Assembly: GCF_008795955.1 (NCBI RefSeq)
Contig: NZ_VMHN01000002.1
Span: forward strand, 1-64,000
Length of the DNA stretch: 64,000 nucleotides
Direction of reading: 5' to 3'
From: Marinobacter denitrificans
GTDB taxonomy: Bacteria > Pseudomonadota > Gammaproteobacteria > Pseudomonadales > Oleiphilaceae
Position numbers and translations under genes: made by a program. Below the pieces are notes generated by a model. It was not told where the DNA came from. It saw only the letters and a program-made list of their open reading frames with translations, and searched no databases. Each line of letters begins with the position of its first letter. Within the stretch, counting starts at the first letter, position 1. Positions 33,438-41,707 of this stretch are shown here, piece by piece.

Positions 33438-34436
33438 ATGAAGTTTATCAGAACCATTCTGACTGCTGCGGTATCCGCAGCAGTCGCAACCCCCACCCTC
33501 GCGGTGGAGCTTGAAAAGCCGGATGTCTACGGATTCCTGAGTGCCGGTGCCCTGAAAATCGAAAGCCAGGATGCGGAAGCCGAAGCCTTTGAGCTGGAGT
33601 TGGGATTGCAGGGTAAGGCTGTAATTGAGGAAGGGCTGAATCTGCATTATGCCGTTGAAGTGGATTTGGCAGCGGCCGCCAACAGTGCCGACGATCCATC
33701 CACCGGACGCGACGGTGAAGCCGACGTCCACGTTAAGGAGGCCAAGTTCTGGCTACCGACAAAGTATGGCCTGTTCGTTGTCGCCCCCAGGGGAACCAGT
33801 GGCCAGTGGTCAGATATCTACGGCCCTATCAACCACTATGAATACAACGAACCCCATGCGGATTTGCATCCAGATGGCATATTCGCCCAGCCGGACAGGA
33901 CTTCCGGCACACTCGCGTACCACACGCCCTGGTTTCTGAAAACGAAACTGGTCTTCGCTGCCATCACCCTCAACGACAGCAACGACCAGAACGTGGATGG
34001 CCGGGCCGTTCGGATGGTTCATAAGGCTGAGAACCTGAGTCTGGCGGTTGGCACGACGATGCTGATGCAGGAACAGTTGCCGCCATTCGCTACGGATGAC
34101 TACCTGATATCCGCGGCAGGCGCCAGTTATGACATTGGTGGACTGACCCTCGGCGCTGTGTGGGAGAACAATCGGAACTCGCCGTATCCGCTGGCACCGG
34201 ATGGCAAGGCCGACTTTGACTCATACGGTGTGTCCGCCAATTATGTGACGGACAATGGCGCGGGGATCGCACTGGGTTACAAGGAAAAGGACCATGATTT
34301 CGATGCCGCTGACGAGAATGTGTACACCCTCAAGGTGGAGCAGCGCCTGACCCCACACGTAAAGGTATGGGCCGAAACAGGCCAGTATGATGTACAGCCG
34401 AGTAATTATGCGGTGGGCTTCAATCTGACGTTCTGA
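33438..34436 (+). CDS. Gram-negative porin, arylsulfatase-linked
   Basis: A 332-residue outer-membrane porin-like protein. The signal peptide ends at TLA (about residue 22), beta-strand repeats are typical (LNLHYAVEVDLAAAANSA, YDIGGLTLGAVWENN), and the C-terminus NYAVGFNLTF ends in Phe. AGGGGAAATACC precedes the ATG. It lies 32 bases after arylsulfatase 2, probably in one transcript, and is followed by a terminator. It may admit sulfate esters or their products; the specificity is not readable. Confidence 0.8.
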   Translation: MKFIRTILTAAVSAAVATPTLAVELEKPDVYGFLSAGALKIESQDAEAEAFELELGLQGKAVIEEGLNLHYAVEVDLAAAANSADDPSTGRDGEADVHVKEAKFWLPTKYGLFVVAPRGTSGQWSDIYGPINHYEYNEPHADLHPDGIFAQPDRTSGTLAYHTPWFLKTKLVFAAITLNDSNDQNVDGRAVRMVHKAENLSLAVGTTMLMQEQLPPFATDDYLISAAGASYDIGGLTLGAVWENNRNSPYPLAPDGKADFDSYGVSANYVTDNGAGIALGYKEKDHDFDAADENVYTLKVEQRLTPHVKVWAETGQYDVQPSNYAVGFNLTF

Positions 34437-34468
34437 ACATGAAAGCGTTTGCCCGGCTCGTGGCGGTA

Positions 34469-35458
34469 TTACTCCGCCCGGGACCGGGCCTTTTTGGGAA
34501 CAATAAAGCGCGCCTCCCGACACTGCCGGACTGTGTCTGACGGCAACTCGCCAAAGGCGTCCTGGTATTGCTGTGTAAAGTGGCTCAAGTGGTTGAAGCC
34601 ATATGAAAATGCAGCATCCCCAATACTGATATCCGGATCAGAACGAAGAGTGTCACGCACGCCTTTGAGTTTGTGGCACAGAATGAATTTCGCAGGAGTG
34701 GTATTCAGGTAGGTACGGAATCCTGACTCAAGGGAACGCCTGCTTGCGCCGGTAACCCGAAGGAGGTCACACACTGACATGGGTTCCCTGATGTTGGTCA
34801 GTATCCACTCACAGGCAAGCCGTATGCGGCCCGGCAGAATGGTGGGGTTTTCCATCCCCGGCCGGTGGAGCTGATTCGAGAACTGGGCCAGCAAAAGACT
34901 TTCCCACTGTTTCTGTATGGAGGGGCAGATGGCTCCACCGCAGATCTGATGCTGCTGCGCAAGGCACTCGATGCCATTCCTGAGCAGGCGCGCATCCTGA
35001 TGATCGCCCGGCACAATGATGCTGGTGTCGCGCAACAGCTCCAGACTGGTTATGCCAAGATGGTCAATCAGTGCCTGCCTGGACAGACTGATCACCACCG
35101 CCCTGGCAGACTTTTCCCACACCAGGTCTGCCAGCTTTCCGGGCGCTATCAGCAGTACGCTCTTTGCGGCAATGTCCTGTCTCAGGGTGTTGCAAAAGAT
35201 GCTGCCGGATAATACCAGTATGGCGTGAAAGGTTGTCTGGGCATCCGACTGGATATGGACCTTTTCGGACCATGTGGCACCGAAGAGCAGCGTGTTGCCC
35301 AGGGGTTGCCAGGTCAAAAGATTCTCGGCCTTTCCACTGGCGGAAAGGGGGGTTACCTCCCGGTCATCGATACGGGAGTTGATAAAGCAACGGGCTTCCT
35401 CGAAATCGGAAGACTGAACCCCGATGTTATGGGAAAAAGGTACGTCGTTCTTGGTCAT
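34469..35458 (-). CDS. AraC-family transcriptional regulator
   Basis: A 329-residue regulator with an AraC-binding-like sensing domain (residues about 40-200) and a C-terminal double helix-turn-helix (PMSVCDLLRVTGASRRSLESG and ISIGDAAFSYGFNHLSHFTQQY). It is convergent with the arylsulfatase-porin operon and divergent from the cytochrome gene. It could control either; the signal is unknown. Confidence 0.88.
   Translation of the reverse strand: MTKNDVPFSHNIGVQSSDFEEARCFINSRIDDREVTPLSASGKAENLLTWQPLGNTLLFGATWSEKVHIQSDAQTTFHAILVLSGSIFCNTLRQDIAAKSVLLIAPGKLADLVWEKSARAVVISLSRQALIDHLGITSLELLRDTSIIVPGDHQDARLLRNGIECLAQQHQICGGAICPSIQKQWESLLLAQFSNQLHRPGMENPTILPGRIRLACEWILTNIREPMSVCDLLRVTGASRRSLESGFRTYLNTTPAKFILCHKLKGVRDTLRSDPDISIGDAAFSYGFNHLSHFTQQYQDAFGELPSDTVRQCREARFIVPKKARSRAE
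34476..34495 (+). terminator. Rho-independent terminator after the porin gene
   Basis: GCCCGG (34476-34481) and CCGGGC (34484-34489) with a two-base loop are followed by TTTTT (34491-34495). It overlaps the 3' end of the convergent AraC gene. Confidence 0.75.
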
Positions 35459-35659
35459 GGCAGTGTCTTTGTTTTTGTCTGCTCAGTGTCGGGATTTTCA
35501 ACTACTACACTTGTTACAAGCAAGTGACAGGCCATTCGCCTGAAAGTTGGGCTGCGCCTTGCTAGAGAAACGGAAGCAAGCTTTTTCACTGGCTCCTGAA
35601 GGCCCGGCTGGTTAACGAACTGATAAAAATCAACCGCTCGCAATGGGGAACTTCACGAT

Positions 35660-37735
35660 ATGATCAATCCTCTCCGGTATGTCGTAGCGCTCCTGGTGCT
35701 GGTGCTTGTCGGTGGCATTGCGGCGGCGGAACCGGAAGACTGCGCGGGCTGCCATGCCGGGGAAGTGGCACAATGGAAGCAGTCACAGCATGCATCCGCC
35801 ATGGCGCCAGCCCGCCCGGAGCAGGTGTTGGGTGATTTCTCCGGCACCACCTACAGCGATGACGTATTGAAGGCCAGGTTCAGCCGGGAGGATGGCGACT
35901 ACATCATCCAGACCACCGAGAACGGAGAACCAGAGCAATGGACCGTTCGCTATACCTTCGGTGTCTATCCATTGCAGCAATACCTGATTGATATCGGCGA
36001 CGGCCGGCTGCAGGCGTTCAACATTGCCTGGGATACCCGCGATGCGTCAGCCGGCGGGCAACGGTGGTTCCGTCTGGACGAGCCGGGACAGAACCATCCC
36101 GGCGATGCCATGCACTGGACCGGCATCTATCAGAACTGGAACAACCAGTGTGCCGACTGCCATTCCACCGGCCTGGAACGGAATTTCGATCCACAAACCG
36201 ACGCCTACAAAACCGGCTGGGATCACATCGCCGTCAGTTGCACTGCCTGCCACGAGACGGCAACCCGGCATGCCGAGGCGGCAAAGCAGGATAGGTCCTA
36301 CGGCGCGGGCGTGGAGCTGGCCGCCATGGGAATGTGGCAGGTCAGTGAGGCGGACCGCCCGCCCAGACACAAGGGGACGCCCTCCAGTGAGGCCCAGGTG
36401 CCTACTTGCGGCCGTTGCCATTCATTGAGAACCAGCCTGACGGACACTGGCGGCGGCCAGGTGCATGACCAGTTCAGTCTCAGCCGGCTGGAGCAGCCAC
36501 TGTATTACTCCGACGGCCGGGTACGTGAGGAAGTGTTCGTGCTGGGTTCCTTCGAGCAGAGCAAGATGTTCCAGGCCGGCGTTGTCTGCAGTGACTGTCA
36601 CAATCCCCACAGTGGCGAGCTCAGGGCCGAAGGCAACGCGGTGTGTGCCCAGTGCCACAATGCTGGCGATTTCGATACCCCGGAGCACCATCACCATCCT
36701 GAAGACAGTGAAGGGGCACAGTGCGTGAACTGTCACATGCCGGAAAGTACCTTCATGAAAATAGACGACCGGCGCGAACATAGTTTCATGATACCCAGGC
36801 CGGATGTCTCGAAAGACAGCGGCAGCCCGGATGTGTGTCTGAGCTGCCACACCGATCGGGATCGAAACTGGTCTGTTGATGTGGTGGAAGATTGGGCGCC
36901 CGGGCTCTACAAGCCAGACACCTGGCATCATATCCAGCAGAGGGATCTGGATGCGGTGGCGGATTACCTGGTGGATGATGGCAAGCCGGCCCTGCGCCGG
37001 GCAACGCTGCTGGAGCAAAGGGGTGAGGCACTGGCTGGAAGCCGGTTAGCGGTAGTGGAGCGGTTGCTGAACAGCGAGCACGCCGTGGTGCGTGAAAGTG
37101 GCTTCCGGGTGTTGCGCCACGGCGCTGCCGATTCGATCCGTAAGCTGGCTGAGCCGGGCCTTGATGACCCCAAACTTGCCGTACGCATTGCCGCATTCGA
37201 GACACTGGTCAGGCTGGGCGTAAAGCTGGACTCCGACGCCTGGGAACGCGCTCGTGAGGACTATGAGCACTTTCTGGAACTGCAGTCGGATCTGCCCTCA
37301 GGTCGTGTACTCAATGCCCGTTACCTGCTGGCCAACGACATGGTCTACAAGGCAGAACAGGAACTGGGGGTCGCACTGGAGAAAGATCGGGGTTATGTGC
37401 CGGCGGCCGTCCATTTGACGGATATTCTCCGCTCGGGTGGCCGCAATCGCGAAGCTGTCCGGGTGATTGACGAGACCTTGTCAGCATCACCGGATGACGC
37501 CAGGCTGATTCATCTCCGGGGGCTGATCAACCTCAAGTTGAAAGACTACCCTGCCGCCCTGGAGAACCTTGAGCAGGCTGCACGGCTTGAACCTGGCCAG
37601 TGGCTGTTCGGGTATCGTTACGCAGTTGCCCTGTATCAATTGGGGGAGAGGGAAAAGGCACGGCAGACCACCGAATCACTGCTGAAGCGTTTCCCCGACA
37701 ACCGTCGAATCCGTGCCCTGATGAGCCATCTCTAG
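35660..37735 (+). CDS. Octahaem c-type cytochrome with TPR repeats
   Basis: A 691-residue exported protein. A signal peptide (YVVALLVLVLVGGIAAA) is followed by eight CxxCH haem-binding motifs between about residues 28 and 397 (CAGCH, CADCH, CTACH, CGRCH, CSDCH, CAQCH, CVNCH, CLSCH). HEAT-like and tetratricopeptide repeats fill the C-terminal 250 residues (RLIHLRGLINLKLKDYPAAL and following). The layout fits large periplasmic cytochromes of the NrfA/octahaem type with added TPR scaffolding, but a catalytic haem such as CxxCK is not seen. Electron partner and substrate are unknown. No neighbouring reductase genes are present. Confidence 0.85.
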   Translation: MINPLRYVVALLVLVLVGGIAAAEPEDCAGCHAGEVAQWKQSQHASAMAPARPEQVLGDFSGTTYSDDVLKARFSREDGDYIIQTTENGEPEQWTVRYTFGVYPLQQYLIDIGDGRLQAFNIAWDTRDASAGGQRWFRLDEPGQNHPGDAMHWTGIYQNWNNQCADCHSTGLERNFDPQTDAYKTGWDHIAVSCTACHETATRHAEAAKQDRSYGAGVELAAMGMWQVSEADRPPRHKGTPSSEAQVPTCGRCHSLRTSLTDTGGGQVHDQFSLSRLEQPLYYSDGRVREEVFVLGSFEQSKMFQAGVVCSDCHNPHSGELRAEGNAVCAQCHNAGDFDTPEHHHHPEDSEGAQCVNCHMPESTFMKIDDRREHSFMIPRPDVSKDSGSPDVCLSCHTDRDRNWSVDVVEDWAPGLYKPDTWHHIQQRDLDAVADYLVDDGKPALRRATLLEQRGEALAGSRLAVVERLLNSEHAVVRESGFRVLRHGAADSIRKLAEPGLDDPKLAVRIAAFETLVRLGVKLDSDAWERAREDYEHFLELQSDLPSGRVLNARYLLANDMVYKAEQELGVALEKDRGYVPAAVHLTDILRSGGRNREAVRVIDETLSASPDDARLIHLRGLINLKLKDYPAALENLEQAARLEPGQWLFGYRYAVALYQLGEREKARQTTESLLKRFPDNRRIRALMSHL

Positions 37736-37745
37736 AGCGGTCAGA

Positions 37746-38318
37746 TCAGCGGCTTTGCGCTTTGCGTTTGGGGAACAGCCAGAACGAAAACCACCGGGTC
37801 ATTCGCGGCATCAACACATAGCTCATCAGCAGCATGACCACAATGGTGACAATCATGGTCCTGAGCAGCAGGGGCACCTGTGCCAGCAGGTCGCCGAACA
37901 GGACAAACACCAGGGTCACTGCAGGATACAGGGCCAGCCAGCTGACGATGGTCATCTTCCATTTCGGGGGTGGTGTCACCGGGTTCTGGCCGGGCAGGGT
38001 AAACCAGGTGACAATGCCGGAGGTGACTGCCCGCTCGCTGGGCTGTACCAGCAGGTTTTCGATCTGTTCCAGCAGTTCCGATCTCTCTCCGGATTCTTCC
38101 CATGCGGTCAGGGTTTCCCGGTCCCGGAACCTGAATACGATGCGGTATTCCGGGTCATCCGGCGAGGACGGTCGGAACAGCGTAGCTCCCAGATAGCCGG
38201 GGAAATTGGCTGCCCGCTCGGTCATCTGGCTGCTCAGTTGTTCGAAGGCTGCTTCTTCGCCTTTTTTGACACGCCTGGAGACTACAACGGTCAGGGGCTG
38301 ATCCAGTGATTCATTCAT
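37746..38318 (-). CDS. ABM-domain protein with C-terminal membrane helices
   Basis: A 190-residue protein. Residues about 8-100 resemble the antibiotic biosynthesis monooxygenase (ABM) dimeric alpha-beta barrel (TVVVSRRVKKGEEAAFEQL, YRIVFRFRDRETLTAWEES). Two hydrophobic segments follow (VSWLALYPAVTLVFVLFG and LLRTMIVTIVVMLLMSYVL). Such ABM-membrane fusions are common conserved proteins of unknown function. AAAGGAATGCCGAC precedes the ATG. It is convergent with the cytochrome gene, ten bases apart. Confidence 0.75.
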   Translation of the reverse strand: MNESLDQPLTVVVSRRVKKGEEAAFEQLSSQMTERAANFPGYLGATLFRPSSPDDPEYRIVFRFRDRETLTAWEESGERSELLEQIENLLVQPSERAVTSGIVTWFTLPGQNPVTPPPKWKMTIVSWLALYPAVTLVFVLFGDLLAQVPLLLRTMIVTIVVMLLMSYVLMPRMTRWFSFWLFPKRKAQSR

Positions 38319-38364
38319 GTCGGCATTCCTTTTCTACAGTCAATCAGCATAACTGGCTTTGAAC

Positions 38365-38390
38365 AAAAAAGGGCCCGCAAAGGCGGGCCC
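38365..38390 (-). terminator. Rho-independent terminator of the block-B envelope operon
   Basis: On the minus strand, GGGCCCGC (38390-38383) pairs with GCGGGCCC (38378-38371) and is followed by six Ts (38370-38365). It ends the transcript running YCF48-RND-DUF1302-DUF1329. Confidence 0.85.
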
Positions 38391-38408
38391 AAAGGGGTAG
38401 CACCAGCT

Positions 38409-39737
38409 TTAACTGCCGGTTGCGCGGAGATGCTGTACGTTGAACATGCTGGGGCGGGACATTTCAGGATCGACCTGGCCTTTGAACTGGCCGGTGGTGC
38501 AGTGGCTTGCCTGCACGTCGATCATGCTGAAGCTGTCATCGATGGATACACCTGTTCCCTTGTTCTTGGGCAGGTGATGGTCAGGGTGTGCCTGGCCGAT
38601 GGTAAAGGTCTTCCACAGGCTGCCTTTGCGGTCATAGGACACGGTGCGCGGAATGGTGAAGGTCTGGGCGTCCATATAGTGAACCCGGCGGGAAAGCGGA
38701 TGGCTCTCATCGACCGGTACGGACTCAACCTCATAGACCTTGCGCAGCTGCCAGGTAATATCCGGGAAGCATCCGCCCTGACCACTGAAGGCGATAACCT
38801 GATAGCCGTCGTCATCCTGGTGGGTTTCGGTGTCCAGGTTCATCTCGTTGTGGTTGTAGAACGGCATCAGCATGTAGCGGGTGCCCTTGTAGGTCCAGTT
38901 CATGTCGGAGATGCGGCCGTTGTAACCCTCGAAGTCCTCGATCATCAGGTCTGATCCCAGGAAGGCATCGGTCACCTGGCCGGTGGCCAGGCGACGCACG
39001 CGGCGCTGGAAGCCCAGGTAAAGCCAGGAGTTGTCCCGCTTGAGGTCGTCGGCTGCACGGTGGATCAGCAACTGGGTGTTGCGGACATCCGCCGGGTCCA
39101 GCACCTGGAGGTAGATGGCGCGGAACAGATCCGAGGGGTTGGGTGTGATCTCCGGCGTCGGCTCCTGGATCACGCGGCCCTTGTAGTTCAGGAAGTGGAA
39201 GTTGAACTTGATGGTCCGCTCCACTTTGCCGGAATCCATATCACGATACTTCCAGTAAAAGGGGGCAATGGCGGCGCTGTCACCCCAGTTGTAGCCGTAC
39301 TTGTAGTTCCAGGCCAGTTTTTCCCCGGCGCGCGGGTCGTCCGCATCCGGCTCCTGCGGGAATGGACGGCCGGCCTGCCAGCCGTTGATTTCACCAACCT
39401 GCTCACCCAGGGACACATTCCCCAGCGATTGGCGCGTAGCTTCCACATAGGCCGGATGAAGGTCGAACGAGGTGGTTTCACCCACGGTTATCGAGGTCCA
39501 GCCTTTTTCAATGAAGTTGAGGAAGGCAGGGTCGACGATGTCCCGGAACTGGTCCACATTGGACTGGTCGATGGTCATGCCGGCACTGAGGCCTTCGTGG
39601 CTTGGGGTCTCATCGTTGTAAGGGTGAAACGACTCATTGATCACCTCGTCACTGGCGAAAGCGCTGGCGGAGAATATCCCCGCCGTCAGGCCCATAACCA
39701 GACTGCTGAATACGGATTTCGGGTATCTTGTTTTCAT
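38409..39737 (-). CDS. DUF1329-family periplasmic protein (block B)
   Basis: A 442-residue exported protein; signal peptide residues 1-29 end in SAFA. Family features include GEINGWQAGRPFPQE, DDPRAGEKLAWNYKYG and WQLRKVYEVESVPVDESHPL. It is a distant paralogue of the block-A protein. As the last gene of the sigma54-type operon, it follows DUF1302 by 15 bases and is closed by a strong terminator. A LolB-like lipid- or hydrophobe-carrier role is an inference from the family fold. Confidence 0.87.
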   Translation of the reverse strand: MKTRYPKSVFSSLVMGLTAGIFSASAFASDEVINESFHPYNDETPSHEGLSAGMTIDQSNVDQFRDIVDPAFLNFIEKGWTSITVGETTSFDLHPAYVEATRQSLGNVSLGEQVGEINGWQAGRPFPQEPDADDPRAGEKLAWNYKYGYNWGDSAAIAPFYWKYRDMDSGKVERTIKFNFHFLNYKGRVIQEPTPEITPNPSDLFRAIYLQVLDPADVRNTQLLIHRAADDLKRDNSWLYLGFQRRVRRLATGQVTDAFLGSDLMIEDFEGYNGRISDMNWTYKGTRYMLMPFYNHNEMNLDTETHQDDDGYQVIAFSGQGGCFPDITWQLRKVYEVESVPVDESHPLSRRVHYMDAQTFTIPRTVSYDRKGSLWKTFTIGQAHPDHHLPKNKGTGVSIDDSFSMIDVQASHCTTGQFKGQVDPEMSRPSMFNVQHLRATGS

Positions 39738-39752
39738 GGTTATTCCTCTCTG

Positions 39753-41666
39753 TCAGAAGCTGTAACGTGCAGTCAGCTGAATTTCGTCTTCTTTCTGGGC
39801 CATGCCGATCGGTCCGGACTGGAAGCGGCCGAGGGGCTCATAACCTGAAAGACCTGCAGACTCACCCGGCTGGTGATTGACCACGCCTGGTGTCTGTGTG
39901 AACGGGTCCCAGGGATTGCAGGAGCGGCAGTCATCGAACTCGCGCGCTCCGTCACCCACCTTGAAATTACCGCCCAGGGTCAGCTTGAAATTGTCACTGA
40001 CCAGCCAGTCCACAGAGGGAGCAATGGCTGTGGCCTGAGCGCGGAAGTCGTGAGCGGTGATGATTTTCGGGGTCAGACGGCCGTTCATGTAGAAGCCCTG
40101 AATCAGCAAGGTGGCGGTCCAGTTATGCTCCCAGTCGGGGATGCCGGCTTCGCCATAGGTTCTCTGTTCGCGCTCATGATCCAGAATGTGCTGGCCGAAG
40201 ATCTGGCCGGAGAACAGGAAGGCCTGGCTTTCGTTCAGGGCCGGGATAAAGATGTTCTTGTCCGCACCGACCACATACCGGAGCACATCGGACTCGGAGT
40301 AGAGGTCCTTGCGCAGCGTGTTGGCGAATTCCTCACCGGAGGTGTACGCGGTTTCAACCCGGAACACGGTGTCGATGCCCTGGGAGTAGTAATCCACGGA
40401 ACCACCCACCAGATTGACGCGGGGGAAGTGGATATCGAAAGCAATCAGGCTGGGATAGACATCCGTTGTGCCGTCGAACGCGTTCTGCGCGGGGATTCCA
40501 CCCCTGAGTGACGGTAACTGGGAGCGGTAAGTGAGCGCGTTCAGCGAGAAGCCCAGATCGCCATAGACACCTTCCATTTTCAGGCCCAACTGGGTGTTGG
40601 AAAGGCTCCAGCTGGGCATGTGGGCCTCACGAATACCAATCTGCCCGGGCCCGAAGTCGGTGGCGAAACCACCATCCGGAGTGGCACCTGCGAAATTGGC
40701 TACGGTCCCGCCGTTTTCCCAGAGGTTGTTCATGCCGCGGAAGAAACAACCGGCATCGAGGATGACGTTTGGCTGTCCGCACTGGCCGATGTCATGGGGG
40801 CGGAACTTGTCGAAGTTCCAGACCACCTGGAAGTTCAGGTCGTCAAAGGCCAGGCCATCAAATACCTCGGTGGGGCCCATACGGTAGTCTGTGCGCAGGA
40901 TCCACATGGGAATCCGGATGTCTTCCAGTTCGTCGTAGATGTTGTTGCGCGAGTAGTCCACCGGATTGATCACGTCCAGGACCCGGAACAGGTCGGTTCT
41001 GCCCCAGATCACCTGTTGCTTACCCAGGCGGGTGCTCAGAATGTTGCCGTTATCGAAGTTGATATCAAAATCCGCATACAGCTCGCGGATGAAGTCTGCA
41101 CGGTCGTTGAATTCCTGAAACCGTAACTCATCAGAGTCCTTGTCCAGGTACCCCTGAATACAGCCCCGGTCATCCTTGTCGCAGGGACGAACCGGAACAC
41201 CAAAGGCGACACCGTTGTCCTGATCGTGCAGATGCTCGCCTAGCACAACCATGCCGTCGTTGGGGTTCTGGGTTGTATCAAAGCCAAAGAATGGAGTGGG
41301 TGCTATCCCGCCACCATGGGGGACGTCGCCCTGCAGCCCCTGCAACTGCACCGGCCCGCCCGCGTTACGTCCATATTCGTCGTCGTTGAGGTCGTAGACG
41401 CCGTCGTAACTGCCCCGGAGGGTTCCGTTGAATCGCACATTGTTGAAGATGCCGATATCTCCGGCGTTTCTTTCCAGCTCCATCTGCAGTGTGTTTCGGA
41501 ACTTGGAAAGCCCTACGCCCTCCCGCCCGTAAGTAGCGTTCTCGACATAGCCGTTAACGCGGGTGTCCCCTGCCGCTACGGCGTCGGTCATCGGTAACAG
41601 CGCCAGGCTGGCACTACCCGCTAGGGTATAGCACCAGAATCGCAGGCCTTTTATTTTTGTTTGCAT
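39753..41666 (-). CDS. DUF1302-family outer-membrane protein (block B)
   Basis: A 637-residue predicted outer-membrane protein with a signal peptide (LAGSASLALLPMTDAVAA), NGNILSTRLGKQQVIWGRTD and INPVDYSRN as family landmarks, and a C-terminus ending IQLTARYSF. It is longer than the block-A paralogue (561 residues). AAGAGGATCTGCC precedes the ATG. In this operon it follows the RND gene rather than leading the set. Confidence 0.87.
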   Translation of the reverse strand: MQTKIKGLRFWCYTLAGSASLALLPMTDAVAAGDTRVNGYVENATYGREGVGLSKFRNTLQMELERNAGDIGIFNNVRFNGTLRGSYDGVYDLNDDEYGRNAGGPVQLQGLQGDVPHGGGIAPTPFFGFDTTQNPNDGMVVLGEHLHDQDNGVAFGVPVRPCDKDDRGCIQGYLDKDSDELRFQEFNDRADFIRELYADFDINFDNGNILSTRLGKQQVIWGRTDLFRVLDVINPVDYSRNNIYDELEDIRIPMWILRTDYRMGPTEVFDGLAFDDLNFQVVWNFDKFRPHDIGQCGQPNVILDAGCFFRGMNNLWENGGTVANFAGATPDGGFATDFGPGQIGIREAHMPSWSLSNTQLGLKMEGVYGDLGFSLNALTYRSQLPSLRGGIPAQNAFDGTTDVYPSLIAFDIHFPRVNLVGGSVDYYSQGIDTVFRVETAYTSGEEFANTLRKDLYSESDVLRYVVGADKNIFIPALNESQAFLFSGQIFGQHILDHEREQRTYGEAGIPDWEHNWTATLLIQGFYMNGRLTPKIITAHDFRAQATAIAPSVDWLVSDNFKLTLGGNFKVGDGAREFDDCRSCNPWDPFTQTPGVVNHQPGESAGLSGYEPLGRFQSGPIGMAQKEDEIQLTARYSF

Positions 41667-41707
41667 GGCAGATCCTCTTACAGGTTTGGTGGAGTTTGGT
41701 ACCGGGC

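Noticed and set aside
37755..40511. Long open frames on the plus strand opposite the DUF1329, DUF1302 and ABM genes
   Set aside because: They are antisense to genes with clear signal peptides, family motifs and ribosome sites; their translations are low-complexity shadows typical of GC-rich DNA.
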